From Dipteronia dyeriana (Eukaryota > Streptophyta > Magnoliopsida > Sapindales > Sapindaceae): a DNA stretch of 64,000 bases. A program made the translations under genes and the position numbers. Shown in pieces: positions 12,701-24,649 of this stretch. The stretch's first letter is position 1. Each line of letters begins with the position of its first letter. The notes beneath the pieces were generated by a model. The model was not told the origin of the DNA, searched no databases, and saw only the letters and a list, made by a program, of their open reading frames with translations. The stretch lies in the NCBI GenBank assembly GCA_032871835.1, contig CM065295.1, forward strand, positions 68,132,687-68,196,686, in the 5' to 3' direction.

Positions 12701-13736
12701 CCGTTTCGATACGGAATTGCATTGAAGATGCTTGGTGAGCTTCCTTTGAAGAGAATCTGCAGCTGATATGGCTGCAACAGAAATTTGAAGTTTTACTTTC
12801 AAATGTTGAAATGGGGAATATTGTGAGATTGCACGAAATATTTCAGAGAAAGACCCTTGAAATGGGTACGTACCTCAAGATAGCCTCGATTATCAATGTC
12901 GACCACTTCCATAACTAAGCCTGCATGTTCCTCTGCTTCCTCCTGACTTACTGTCAATTTATTTGCAGAAGCACTCAACAGAAAAATCTGCAAAATCCTC
13001 CATCAAATTACCATCAAAATTCTCAAACCAATATGTTACATAATATAAATTCAGGACTTAATAAACCTGTTTAATATCCATCTCAGTAATTCTTCCATCC
13101 ATATCTGTATCACACCTGAAGAAAATCACATAAAATAGATATGTCAAAAAAGTTATAAAACATTACATTATGTAAAAAATATGAAATACAGTGAGAGACA
13201 AATGAGCAAGTTTACATGTCAAAGAAAAGTTGTATTCTTGAATGAATACAGGGGTCAGTCATGCGATGCCAGAAACCATATAGTTGATGTTTTGTGATAA
13301 AGTTTTTGTGCTGTCTTCTTCCTCTAAGTGCTCTCAAAATATCATTTGCAAATTCTAGAGATTTTTGCATTCCTGAAAAACAAAATTTATAAAAACAAAC
13401 TAGACATATTATAAAATACAGTGCCCAGCTCCTCTGTTTATTAGTCTCACCTATGCAAAAACCAAAATCCGACCACTTGAGAACCGGTTCAGTTCCATTC
13501 CTAGTAGTTGTGGCAAGCCGATCAAACCGGTCCTCTACGTCGGTCCACTCAAATTCAGTAAATCTCAAATGTCTGATCTTCATCACCGAAGACTCCCCAT
13601 TATCCTGCAAATGTTCTCTGTCCTGAGTTCTCTGTTTTTTCAAGGCAGACAGAGGAACAGTACTGACACTGCAAGAAGATGAAGATGAAGACGAAGATGA
13701 CGATGATGTTGATTGGTATTGTGCATGCATCTCCAT
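9715..13736 (-). CDS. RBOH: Respiratory burst oxidase homolog (NADPH oxidase), short N-terminus, 14 exons
   Basis: This plasma-membrane NADPH oxidase passes electrons from NADPH through FAD and two haems to O2, making apoplastic superoxide. Exons, in coding order: 13736-13451, 13372-13216, 13115-13067, 12987-12874, 12771-12382, 12185-11799, 11513-11418, 11288-11173, 11091-10989, 10912-10727, 10626-10504, 10410-10279, 10202-10124, 9824-9715. The 2328 nt give 775 aa. Seen: a Ser run near the N-terminus; an EF-hand loop [12 protein letters not shown] (about 150-161); a first membrane helix at about 249-268; haem-binding His residues in LHGGTH (about 345-349) and YSHH (about 434-435); the FAD motif HPFSLTS (about 533-539); NADPH motifs GIGITPF (about 603-609), YWVTREQ (about 643-649) and CGP (about 744); and the family-typical C-terminus FHKENY. 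RBOH proteins are usually about 840-950 aa. Here fewer than 60 residues precede the conserved [12 protein letters not shown] block, so most of the regulatory N-terminus is missing. The RBOH letter class is not assigned. The start is a true ATG. Confidence 0.94.
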
Positions 13737-14934
13737 TGATGATAAAGAGACAATGCAGATGCAGGTGAGTTTGATAAAGGAATTAGAGATGAAGAAGATA
13801 TGTTTTTTTTTTTATTTTGTTTAATTATAATGTATTTGTACAGATATGGAATTTGTTGGAATTGGGTGGTTGAGTATAGAAAATGAGAAAGGAAGTGTTT
13901 TGGAAAAGAATAGTTTAAGTATAATATTTGGGTTGGTAGGAAGAGGTTTTGTTACAAGGAATGAATTATCAGAGTAGGAATGAATACAAGATAATTTGAG
14001 AGCAGGTAACTAGCTATTCATTATCAAAATTCAAAAGCCTTCTAATTTTACATATTTTACTTGCTATATCCTCATTTACAAATTCTTACGTTTTACTTAT
14101 TCTTAACTCTTTTAATCATATCACACGTCACTAGCTAGCCAGTGAGGTTCAAAACCTATACAAGTAGACATATTTTGGGCCAACCCCAAAGGGTGAAGGA
14201 GCACGAAGATTGTGTGTTTTGAAGCTAGTTATCTATTCGGAGTTCGTTTGTTTTTTCCATTTAAAACTTAATAGGACTGAATCATAATTATTAATTTATT
14301 TTATTTGTTTTTTTTAATGAAGTCTTTTCTTCCGATACTATTCCCTATATATAACATATTTTCAATTTCATCATAATTATATATAGTATAGAAATCTTTA
14401 TTTTAATATATTGCTTATTTTAAATAGCTTTAAAAATAAAAAAGAACCCTAATCACTTCTCGTATTGATGTATAATATCAATACTTTATTATGATATTAG
14501 GGTGATGTATTTATATATTATTTGTTTTAGAGTATTTTGTGTGAGTTTTCTTACTGTCTTTTTATTTTTTGAAAAATAAAAATCTTTTATTATCTTAGTA
14601 AAAATGAAGTTTGTTTGTAATAGAACAAGAAGATCATGATCATATGTGTTCATATATAATTATTATTTTTAAATTGCTTTTATTCCATATTACATGTATA
14701 ATTGTTTAATATGGACATAAATGTTAAATTACTTATTTTAAAACAATTTTACTTTTAAAAAACAAACGCGTTAACAATACATTCAGATATGAGAAACAAA
14801 AGAAAACAATTATGTCATTCAAATTCAGATTTCAGTCCCTATTCAGTCTTTCGAAAAATTCAGGACTGTTAAATCTTCGGATAAAAAAACAAATGACCCC
14901 TTAGTGTGCTATTATGAAATATAAAATATACTTA
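13737..14934. other. 5' flank of the RBOH gene and AT-rich spacer
   Basis: No gene seen. The segment just above 13736 is the probable leader and promoter of the minus-strand RBOH gene. The rest is AT-rich and low in complexity, with long T and A runs and scattered stops in every frame. Confidence 0.5.
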
Positions 14935-15239
14935 GAGCTTATTTGGTTGGACTTTTGAAAAACCTCTATCGATAAAATATATATTTGTAGTAGATCTATT
15001 AGAAATAGAATATTTGAAAAAAAAAAGTTACAGATGTTTGAGTGATAATTTTTTGTTTTTTAAATGTCTATTTGGAGAAGTAGCTCCTCATGAATTTTTG
15101 CATAATAGAGGTTTAACTCTACTAGCTTCCACTCAATTTAAAATAGACGATCTCAAAAACTCAACCAAATAACTTTAAAAAACTCAAATAGACGTTTGTA
15201 TACCTTTTGAGGTAGTAGTAAACTCAACCAAATAGGCTT
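14935..15239. mobile_element. Tourist-like MITE (PIF/Harbinger type)
   Basis: A 305-bp element with imperfect terminal inverted repeats: GAGCTTATTTGGTTGG at the left, and at the right the inverse of AAGCCTATTTGGTTGA. It is flanked on both sides by TTA (14932-14934 and 15240-15242). This end type with a 3-bp TTA duplication is typical of Tourist elements. There is no coding capacity. It lies about 1.2 kb upstream of the RBOH start codon. Confidence 0.75.
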
Positions 15240-15447
15240 TTAGACCGGTGTCATGTGTTGTGTATATGCCTATATGTAACCAAACCCATGTCCAAAGTGG
15301 TAACCCCTTTCTTGGTAAGTGATGTAATGAGGTGTTTTTGGTTTAGGTGATTGAATGAATGGATAAGCTTGTTATGGTTAACCAGTGTCACAGAATGCTT
15401 GCATGCGTCTGCATATTCCATTCATGTTTGTGTGCAGGAAGTTGCTG

Positions 15448-15480
15448 TATCCAGTATCCAGTATCCAGTATCCAGTATCC
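15448..15480. repeat. Short tandem repeat, 7-bp unit TATCCAG
   Basis: Four complete copies and one partial copy of TATCCAG in direct tandem. Short open frames over this region come from the repeat and are not genes. Confidence 0.9.
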
Positions 15481-16730
15481 TGTATGTAATATATTCCACG
15501 TACTTTGAGAACACAATACTTATGCACTACTGCAATATGATGAAGACTCACACATAATTTGTTTTTATTTTTCATCAACTTATCACTTTGTCACTTAATG
15601 AGTTTGATTTAGATTCTGTTGAGAGTCAACACTTTCTCTAGTATTATCTAGAATTTTCCATAGAGTGTTACAACCACTACTAAACTATTTATGTATCATT
15701 TCTTTAAATTTTGATTTAATTATATAAAATTATATGGTTTTATTATTATTATTGATTTATTTTTATAACCATCATTTTACTTATTTTTAAAACTTAATAC
15801 ACCCCATATCTTAAAAAAATAAAAAATACAAATACAAATACAATTCATCTCTAATTATTATATATAGTACTTTTCTCACATCCATTTGTAGGACTTTTTT
15901 TTTCTTCTTATTTCATGATAAAACCATCTTTATTAGATGCAATTTTTTTTTTTTTGTAGTCAGTTGGATTGTTGGTGGTAGATTGTGAATGTGTTATCAA
16001 TCGTCTGATGATTTTTTTTTTAGTGATTGAGTTAGAGTTTTTGTATGATTTCGTTTTGTCAGAGATTATGTTTTCTTGGTTGCGATTTCGTTATATTTTT
16101 TTTTTGTAAATAACATTAAATTAATTTTGGAAGATTCGGAATAAATCTAATAAAAAAATTGATACAAATTATAGTATACCTATAAGATTTGAAATAAAAT
16201 AAACCGAAAGAAAAAAAAAGCAGCAAACATGGATCTAGAATTGGAGAAAAAAAATAAAACAAACATGTGATACAATAAAATCAATAAATAATAATTAAAC
16301 ATGGTAAATATGAGATCGAAATCTAAAAAAAATATAAACAAAAATAGTAATAAATCAATAAACATTAAACATGAGAATTATGAGATCGAGATCGGAAAGA
16401 AAATATAAATAAAAATAGTAATTATTTAATGATTTGAAATAATATATATCATTAAAGCTTTTGTCATTATGATTTTGAAACAAATAAAATGAGGTTTTAT
16501 TAGTTTTAGTTTGTACAAGATTTTTTAATTAAAATTGTATGTCTATTTAAGTCATTTAATAAAGGAAAAAAGAATATTAAAATAATTTAAAAGGTAGGGC
16601 ATAAATAGTTTATTGGTGGGTGTGCCAATAACACCACTCTTTTCCATAAGTTTCAACAGTTTCATTGAGTTATTTTTGTGTGTAAGATAATAAATAAATA
16701 AATTATTACTTATGATTTGACCGCTAATCA
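15481..16730. other. AT-rich intergenic spacer
   Basis: No gene, RNA or clear element seen. Very AT-rich with many homopolymer runs. The Phe/Leu-rich minus-strand frame around 16180-16365 is a compositional artefact. Confidence 0.5.
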
Positions 16731-16738
16731 CTGTACCA

Positions 16739-17089
16739 TAGACATGACCACGGTTCAGTTCGAACCATGGAACCGAACCGTAACCGTGTGAAATGAACCC
16801 TAACCGTGGAACCGGTTTCGGAACAGGAACCGAAACCGTGGGGGAGGCAGTTCAGTTCCGGTTCCTCCTCTGAAAAAACCACCCTGGAACCGCCGGTTCC
16901 AGAATATATATATATATATATTTTCTTATGCTAAATTGTAAAAAAAATAAGAAAAAAAGAAAAAAAAAAGAACCGAACTGGAACCGGAAGCTCCGGCCGA
17001 CGTTCCGGTTATGGTTCTGGCACCTTTCGAAATCGGAACCGACAGTTCCGAATCGAAATCGAAACCGGATGGAACCGTGGGCATGCCTA
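16739..17089. mobile_element. Small hAT-type MITE with GGAACCG-rich subterminal repeats
   Basis: A 351-bp element whose left end is TAGACATGACCACGGTTC and whose right end is the inverse of TAGGCATGCCCACGGTTC (16 of 18 identical). It is flanked by 8-bp duplications, ctgtacca (16731-16738) and ctatacca (17090-17097), with one mismatch. Many copies of an AACCG/CGGTT motif in both orientations fill the subterminal regions, with a short (TA)n and an A-rich stretch in the centre. It has no transposase. Confidence 0.85.
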
Positions 17090-17573
17090 CTATACCATCC
17101 GATAAAACATCTATAAATTAATAACATAGAATCGTTTAAAATATATTAATTGACAGAGTTATTAATTTATAGAATGCATTTACAATTCAATATATAAACA
17201 AATAACCAACTAAAGATTCAATTATTAAATGTCATTAATCAACTAAAAATACATTAAGTCAATAAAAAAAAAACTAATTTCATTGTACTTCAATTGAGGA
17301 TGATACAACAACTTTAAAGCCTGTTACGTACAAAGAAACATTTAAATTATCAATAACACTTCATAATTTTTTATTATAATTTGAGAAATCAAGTTCAGAA
17401 CTTCTAAATGCATCAAGAAAAATTAGAGATGAGATATAACTATATTTGAATTTCAAGAAAAAAAAAAGCAACAACAGAGTTATATTTCTAGAAAATATGA
17501 TGGTAAATTATATCTATAATTTCAACAAATTATTAATTTATGATACGAATGTGACTACATATTTATATAGGGT
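17090..17573. other. AT-rich spacer between MITE and gypsy element
   Basis: No gene or element recognised. AT-rich sequence that ends at the target site (AGGGT, 17569-17573) of the gypsy insertion. Confidence 0.5.
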
Positions 17574-18466
17574 TGTTGACGTTGATTTCTGGATTGTATC
17601 AGAAAAGCCAACAAGGATTGGATTTCGGCTGTGATTTTCAAAGAGAAAGAGAAGAAGAAAGTAACCAAGACATGAGTTTTTTACGTGGTAAAACTTCGAT
17701 GACCGGAGAAACGTCCATGGGTGGTTGAATGATCAACCGAGCCAAAATCCACTATGAATTTATAATGTTACAAGCTCTCGATCTCTTTTTTTTCTCTCTG
17801 TATTTTTTTATGATTGTTGTCTATATATTTTTGGCGAGATTATGGGTCTATTTATATGTTTATAGAACCCTAATCTGCTTTGTATAAGTAATAGATCTTT
17901 GTATTTAATTACAATTATTTACTTGTTTGAAGCTGATTGTCTTCTTTCCTATTTCAGAGTCTTGTATTGAAATCGAATGAGATTCTAGTAATGTAGTCCA
18001 ATTTGGACTTGTTTCCTTATATAAGAACGCAGTCTTTTTAAAGAAATAAAGTTGTTGCCTGATTGGGAACCCTTCCAGCTCAGTATTCTGTTCTCTTCGG
18101 GATTCCTTCCTGATATGGATATTTTCGTGTATTTAATGACCTAATCCATGTGAACTAGGCGCTAGGCTTTATTCAGTTTTCTTCATATTTATCCCGAGCA
18201 AGGATAATACCCGCTGGTCCTGAGTAACATCATTTGATCCCGTGTAGAAGCGTCATTTAACCAGTCCCGAGTGTCGTTAATTGATCCCGAGTAGTATATA
18301 ACGTTGATTGACCCTGAGTAGGTTTTATTCAACATCTGCTTACTCGAGTTTTCTCTTCTTCGGCGATGTCTTGTAGGATATTTTCTGAATGCTCATTCAG
18401 ATATCCACATGGCAATTTATCCTCTTTGTTGATGATGTGTACATGCGATAAAATTCACATATGACA
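17574..18466 (-). repeat. 3' LTR of the Tat gypsy element
   Basis: An 893-bp copy nearly identical to 28470-29353. Read on the minus strand it starts TGTCATATG and ends GTCAACA, the standard TG...CA form. Relative to the 5' LTR it has scattered substitutions and keeps a short segment near 18200 (aaggataata) that the 5' LTR lacks, so the two LTRs have diverged since insertion. Confidence 0.93.
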
Positions 18467-18917
18467 ATACCCTATTAATTTTTTTTGCTGAGCAAGGTTT
18501 TTTCGGGCAAAAGTATTTTAATTAGTTTTCAATATCTTTTCAGTACCCGAGTAAATATCTTATCATAATGACGTGTCTTAATGATGACCCTGCAAATTCG
18601 ATTTGCCTCCTTACGCGAGATCTTTAATGATGGCGATGTTTTGGAGTTCTGACGGCGAAAGCTAGTTCTTCTTATGACATGTGTCCATTGCCTCTTCGTT
18701 TTTTGATATCATTTATGAGAAATGACTCACGCGCTTTCCCATGCGTCGCCTACGTCATAAATCCTTATCATTGTTTTTTCCCGCCTTAAGATTTAGGGTT
18801 TCGTGCTTTTTTCTTTAAATTCTTCACTGAGACAGAGTTGGTTCATTCTTAAAGATTTCTTAGCAGATTTGTTTTTCTTAAACCCAGACCTTCAAACTTT
18901 ATTCAAGGTTAGTTTTA

Positions 18918-21739
18918 ATGGAGTCATCTTCCCGTCATAGTCTTTTTAATGTCGCTCTGGATGTATTAGAACGTGGGGATTTTCAGTTGGTTTCTTACAT
19001 TAGAAGATTACTGGGGGAAATCCCTGCTGATGAACCTCCATTTTTAGAAGTTGATGTTTCTGGACTTCACCCTGACATCACTTTTAGCCCTGTATCCAGT
19101 TCTTCATCTAGTTCTGATTCTGATATTTCTGATCACAGGGCACCTCTTTGAAGGATGGGAAAACATCAAAGCAGAAGTGAAGTCCGTAAGCACAACTCGG
19201 GTGATACTCTGATCAGGGAGTAGAGTATCAACGAGAACGATGTTGAAGAGGCGTTCAAAACATCTCACATTTCTTTCTCTACTACTTGCCCGAGTGGGTT
19301 TGATACCGAGGGACAGATGAGATAGAAAAGTATCGTTCACGATTCGATCTGCCCAACTCGGTCACTCTGATTCCAGCGGGTGATAGAGCTGCGTGGAATC
19401 CTCCCCCGGGTATGGTGGCAATCTACGGATCCATGCTCTGCTGGGGCGTCACTCTTCATTTTCAGCCATTTATTGCCTGGTTTCTGGCTAAAACAGGGAT
19501 TGCTCTGGCTCAATTAGCCCCGAACAACTATAAAATTTTGATGTGCATGTGGAACATGTATAGCCGGATGAACCTGTCGCCGCCTTCCCCGAGTAAAATC
19601 AGGCACTTATTTATGCTGAGACAGTATGGTAAGACAGGGACTTACTTCCTCATGTCGAATCCGCCAGACTGCTGAGTCCCTAAGGGGACAAAGGTGAGTC
19701 GGGAAGCTGACATCTCTGACGACCCTAAAAAGAGGGGTTTTATATGGGGATTCCCTACATCCAATAAGTTCTGGAAGCACAATTGGTTTTTCATCGGAGG
19801 GGGTCTCAGGCTTGATGTTACTGTTTCAACTAGGGGTACTCGGACGGTGTTAAAAGTCCCCCATTTCTTCTGTTCCCCTAGATATGAAACAAGAAGAAAA
19901 TTGATTTCAGTGATTCTGAGCTGACCAAGCTTGCTCGGGCAACGGTTCACATTTTGGAGAAGAGGAGCAAGACTTATCTCTTCGTTGAGTCGAAGATGAT
20001 TAAGCTCGGCTTCTTCGAAAATATTTTTGGCTACCGCAGGCGATGTAAGCAATTTTTGTAACCTTTTCCTTTCATTGTTATATATTTTTTGTTTTGCATT
20101 CTGACGTGGTTCCTTTTTTCTTCTAAGTGTATGATACGAACATCGTCTGTGATCTTCAGTCTTGCCAAGTGAAGTCAATTATTCAGGCGAGTCGGAAAGA
20201 AGCTTCTCGTCAAGGCAATGAAAGCATCGCCTCGTCTGAGTCCGACGAGGAGACTGATGTGATTGAAGAACAAGTTCCCGAAGATGTCCCTGATGACGTT
20301 GTTCAACCGACAGTTGGAGAAACTAGTGGTCCAAGTGGCCCGACCGATACTGAGCTGCCTAGCGATGGGCAAGGGCAGAGTGAAAGTCTTGGTGATGAGC
20401 CTGCCGAGCGGACTGACGCCGATGATGGAGGTAATACCTCTGCGGGACTGGTACCCATAGGTCCCGAATTTTTTGAAGCCTTTCGGGATGATACTCAGAA
20501 GGATCCCGCAGCTGATCTCATTTTTCACCGCTCTCGGGGTGAGAAAAGGAAGGCAATCAACTCTCCAACTCGTCCTCTCAAGGTTCCTCGGGTGGTCTCT
20601 TTCATCGACTCCAGCGATGAAGATATTGTGGCTGAGACTCACCCGAGTACTGATGTTGGAGCATCGACGGATGCGGAGGCTTCAAAGCCGAACAGGGGTT
20701 CCCCTCCCGAGGTTGAAGATCTAGGGGTTGAACCCTCGGGGGTTCCTTTACATTCTTCTCCCCAGGATATGCTGCAGGAGATGTCATATGGCTGGGCATT
20801 TATCGGGGATGACCGCTGGAGCTATTTTCGGGACGGCTCCCTTGCTGAACGTCTTCAAAACCTTTTTAACGGTGCATCTTATGTTAGTTATCTTTAACTT
20901 CCTTCAGTTGTTTTGTTTGTTTGTTTGATAGATTTTTAATCGAACTCCTTTGTAGATGGTGGCCGAGTTTGCTGAGCTGGTTCAGACGCAGCAACATCAA
21001 GTCGATATAATAAGGCGTCTCGAAGCTCAGCTGAAGGAAAGTGAGGATCAACGTGCTCGAGTCGAAAAAGCTTACCAACAAGAGGTTGGTTCTGCCCAAG
21101 TTTTTACCGACCACTGTCTGGCGAAGTAGATGGAGGCCGATGAGAGGGCTTCTTCGGTAGAAAAGAATGCTACATTATTTCAAAATTTATTGTCTTATGC
21201 CCAAGAATCAAAGCTCAAGGCCGAGCAAGAAGAAGAGCAGTCCAAGTCTGCATATGAGCAAAAAATTGAAGATTTGGAACCCCAAGCTCTGACAGTCGAA
21301 TCCTTGTCCCGAGAAGCCAGGCTGGAACTTGAAGTCCAAGGGGTGGATCGTTTTAAAAGATCCCTTGCCTACGACGCCCTTCTCCTTCGGGAGTTTCAGC
21401 AGGGGCTAGTTTCAGCTGGCTAGTTCTTCAAAGTTAAGAATATGACGACTGAGAAGACCCGAACTAACTGGGAGCTGTCAATCAAACATCATATGGATCG
21501 GTCATTGGAATCTCTCCGGACTCAGATGAAGGAATAGAGGGCTTACTGCCGCAGCAGAGGCAAGGAGTCCCATCCCATGCATTTGGAGGTTCCATCTGAG
21601 CATTCCCTCTTGACTTTTTACGCCAGTAGAAAGTCAGTTGTAGAGAGTGTGATGCTTGATGTTGGGCCGATCCCAGGAGAAGATTACAGCCAATGGATGG
21701 AAGATTCAGCCGACACAATTGATTGGCCTTCTAATTAGA
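18918..21739 (+). pseudogene. Antisense ORF (aORF) of the Tat element, PF04195-like domain plus coiled coil, decayed
   Basis: This plus-strand reading lies opposite the element's gag-pol. A first block starts at ATG 18918 (MESSSRHSLFNVALDVLERG, Ser-rich toward its end). A second block at about 19340-19675 contains LIPAGDRAAWNPPPG, then IALAQLAPNNYKILM and the block ending TGTYFLMSNP. This matches the 'putative gypsy type transposon' domain (PF04195) of Tat antisense ORFs. Then come an acidic linker (20127-20897) and a Glu/Gln/Lys-rich coiled-coil region (20956-21739). The blocks are separated by stops and by two gaps with splice-like borders: about 20045 (GAT|gtaagc) to 20127 (cttctaag), and about 20884 to 20955 (ctttgtag before ATGGTGGCC). 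The function of the aORF is unknown in the family. Internal stops show that this copy is dead. Confidence 0.8.
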
Positions 21740-21984
21740 GCATGCTTCGTGAATATGAGATGGTGCCAGACCCGAGTATTGACAAGGGCTCCAAATCCTC
21801 ACAATCCTGACTTTTGTAGATAGGAATTTTATTGTACTTTTAACAATTCTTTGTAAACAATTCTTTGTAAAGAGTTCTTACTGTAACCATTACTTTGAAA
21901 GATCAATAAAATTTCGAGTAGCTTTTCTGAACCCGATGTTTTGATTCTATTGCTCGCGAAATTTCTTTAACTTGACTATGGTTG

Positions 21985-22260
21985 CTGAGTATCTTATTAA
22001 ACCAACTTTTTATGACTTTCGCGTAACTTAACCGAGTATCTTATTAAACCGGTTGTCACCCAAGAAATGCCAAGTATCTTATTTAATTGGCTGTTGCAAT
22101 CTTTATGCCAAGTATCTTATTAAACTGGCTAACTTTGATGTTTGGGTAACTTCACCGAGTATCTTATTAAATCGGTTGTCACCCGAATAATTTTAATGCC
22201 AAATATCTTATTAAACTGGCTCTTGTAATCTTTATGCCAAGTATCTTATTAAACTGGCTA
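21985..22260. repeat. Tandem repeats in the 3' region of the Tat element
   Basis: Seven copies of a core resembling AAGTATCTTATTAAACTGGCT, spaced 35-50 bp apart. A higher-order period of about 123 bp is visible: the CCGAGTATCTTATTAAA copies near 22032 and 22155 are followed by related sequence. The region lies between integrase and the antisense ORF, where Tat elements commonly carry tandem repeats. Confidence 0.85.
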
Positions 22261-22819
22261 GTATTATTAACCGTGTCATCTTAAAACAGAAAAGTGAGTT
22301 TATACTTGTGTTTCATGCACGGTTGCTACCCGGACATTACATCATGGCTCACCATAATCATATGTTCGAGTCCTTATGCATTACCAAGGACGTCTCCCCA
22401 GTTTTTATGTGCAAGGGTTTGCCGAATCGTTAAGCCTTTTTTTTTGAATTGCTTAACACATCTATGTATTTCACCAGAATTTTTCCCGATAGCGTCCCGA
22501 GCTGATGCATCGGGTTTGCCTTTTTGCTAAGGTCAATTGACCTTGCTCGGTTGGCATGCTCCTTCGAGCTTCTCTGCCCATTCGAGAATTAATGGTCCCG
22601 AGAATTCTGTTTGTATGTTCATATTATCATGCTTGTCTTCCATATGTTCTTATTATCATATGCTTTCTTTTGGAAATCCTGAGTGATGCTTTTATCTTTC
22701 GTAAATCCCGAGTTTTGATTGTTTATTCGTAACTGCAAAATCAAGAGAGTCTTAAATTTCACAGCTATTATTTGATCTAACTAAAATTGTCCTGACTAGA
22801 AAAAGGAATAAAAAATAAT

Positions 22820-24000
22820 TTAAGGATAGAAAATCTTCAGGTATTGGGCATTGCATGGTCGGGGTAGAACCCCTCCATTGGGTCGTGCAATCCAATATGC
22901 TCCATGACCAGCTATTCCTTCGACTTTGTATGGGCCTTCCCACTTGTCAGCCAATGAATATGCAGCTTTATTTTTTGTGTTCAACGACACCTTCTTGAGT
23001 ACCAGGTCTCCCAACTGGAATTTCATAACCCGAACATGAAAGTTATAGTGGCGAGCTACTATTTGTTGATATGCCATATTTCGAATTTGGGATTTCTCCC
23101 TTCTCTTCTAGCTCATCTAGATTTTGTAATAGCATATCAACATTTTGATCTTCATCATATAGTCTGACCCGAGGTGACGTATACGATGTTTCTATAGGGA
23201 TAACAACTATTGTTCCAAACACTAAAGTGAATGGAGTCTCTCCTGTTGATGTTCTTGCTGTTGTCCGATATGCCCATAATACTTCGAGAAGCTTTTCAAC
23301 CCAGCTTCCTTTCTTGACATCTAGCTTTGCTTTGATTGTGTGCTTGATGATTTTGTTCACTGCTTCAACTTGCCCATTTGTTTGAGGGTGGGCAGGTGTG
23401 GCATAGTAATTGGCAATCTGGTACTCTTTGCACAACTGTCTGAATTTCAGGTTGTTGAACTGGGTGTCATTGTCAGTGATAATAGTGTTTGGGACTCCAA
23501 ACCTATAAAGTATATTCTTTTTCACGAAATTTGTGGTGTTTTCTTATGTGATATGCACTAATGCTTCAGCTTCTACCCACTTCGTGAAATAGTCAACGGC
23601 TACTATGGCATGCTTCGCTCCACCTCCTGTCCCGGTTGACATTGACCCGATTAGATCCAAACCTCACATGGAAAATGGCCATGGGGACTTCAGGTTTCTG
23701 AGCTGCTCAGGGGGTTGTCGGATGTCATTAGCAATTCTTTGGCAAGTATTGCAACTTTCTGAACACTGTTGTGCATTTGAGAACAGAGTAGGCCAATAAT
23801 AGCCTTGCCTGAGTACCTTGTGTGCCAAACTTTTACCTCTAGTGTGGTTCCGCAAACTCCTGCATGGATTTCCTGTAATATCCGATATGCATCTTTCTCT
23901 GACAAACATCTTTGGAGTGTTCGGGAATACCCTCTTCTGTATAAATCTCCTCCAACCAATGTGTACCCTGCTGATCTATACCTGATACGTTTTGCTTGTA
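22820..24000 (-). pseudogene. Integrase of the Tat gypsy element, broken
   Basis: Integrase inserts retroelement cDNA into the genome. In coding order: an HHCC-type zinc-binding region at about 23860-23690 (LAHKVLRQGYYWPTL, then CNTCQRIAN); a catalytic core whose later part is clear at about 23525-23100 (TDNDTQFNN, then NGQVEAVNK and VLWAYRTT); and a C-terminal part at about 23077-22820 (QLGDLVLKKV, KWEGPYKVE). The pieces lie in different frames with stops between them, for example around 23540-23660 and 23060-23100. Confidence 0.88.
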
Positions 24001-24149
24001 AGGGATCTTCCGGTAGCACTCCTTCTTCTAGGAACCCTTTTACCTGAGTCATCCAACCATCCGGCGGTGTTCGGATTTCTAAAATTTTTAAGTTTATTGG
24101 TTCAACTGTGCTCAGTTTAAGGAGATGTGCAACCGGAATAGTCTTTGGC

Positions 24150-24613
24150 CTGATTGTGGTTGTTGTTGACGCTAGCTTGGACAATGCGTCTGCCTTTTCA
24201 TTCTCCTCCCTGGGGATCTGGGCAATCTTATATTCTTTAAATTTCTGGAGGAGCTGTTTCGTAATGTCACGGTAGGCTATCATACCTTCATCCTTAGCTT
24301 GGTACTCGTCCAGGACTTGGTTGACAACTACCTGTGAATCGCTGAATATCTCGACCTCATCTACCCCGAGAGCTATGTAGACTCTGAGTCCAACTAGTAG
24401 CGCCTCGTACTCGGCTTGATTGTTGGTTACTTTGAAGTCAAACCTCATGGCACATTCAACATCATCTTCTTCTAGAGTGCATACTACAATCCCTGCCCCG
24501 CTGCCATGAGTGTTTGAAGAGCCATCAACATACAATTTCCATGTGAAATTTTTACCCAACATCTTTTTTGCTTCCAGATTCGGTTCTATGAACTCTACTA
24601 TAAAATCTGCCAC
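24150..24613 (-). pseudogene. Second RNase H (archaeal-like aRNH) domain of the Tat element
   Basis: The frame reads WKLYVDGSSNTHGSGAGIVV, then NNQAEYEALLVGLR, SDSQVVVNQV and IPREENEKADALSKLAS. The acidic residues in VDGSS, QAEYEAL and SDSQ and the Asp in EKADAL form the RNase H active-site pattern. A second RNase H after the gypsy one is specific to Tat-branch elements. This frame is open (307 codons to 23690), with the RNase H part intact. Confidence 0.88.
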
Positions 24614-24649
24614 TGCTTGCCCTTTGAGAGATGTCCTGAGGATGTAGTG

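Noticed and set aside
15448..15480. Possible CRISPR-like or regulatory repeat
   Set aside because: A direct head-to-tail 7-bp microsatellite without spacers, in a plant nuclear genome.
19642..20642. Minus-strand frames of 155-178 codons within the antisense-ORF region
   Set aside because: Opposite-strand shadows of the plus-strand aORF, whose composition and PF04195-like motifs mark it as the real coding strand. No gag-pol motif is present in them.
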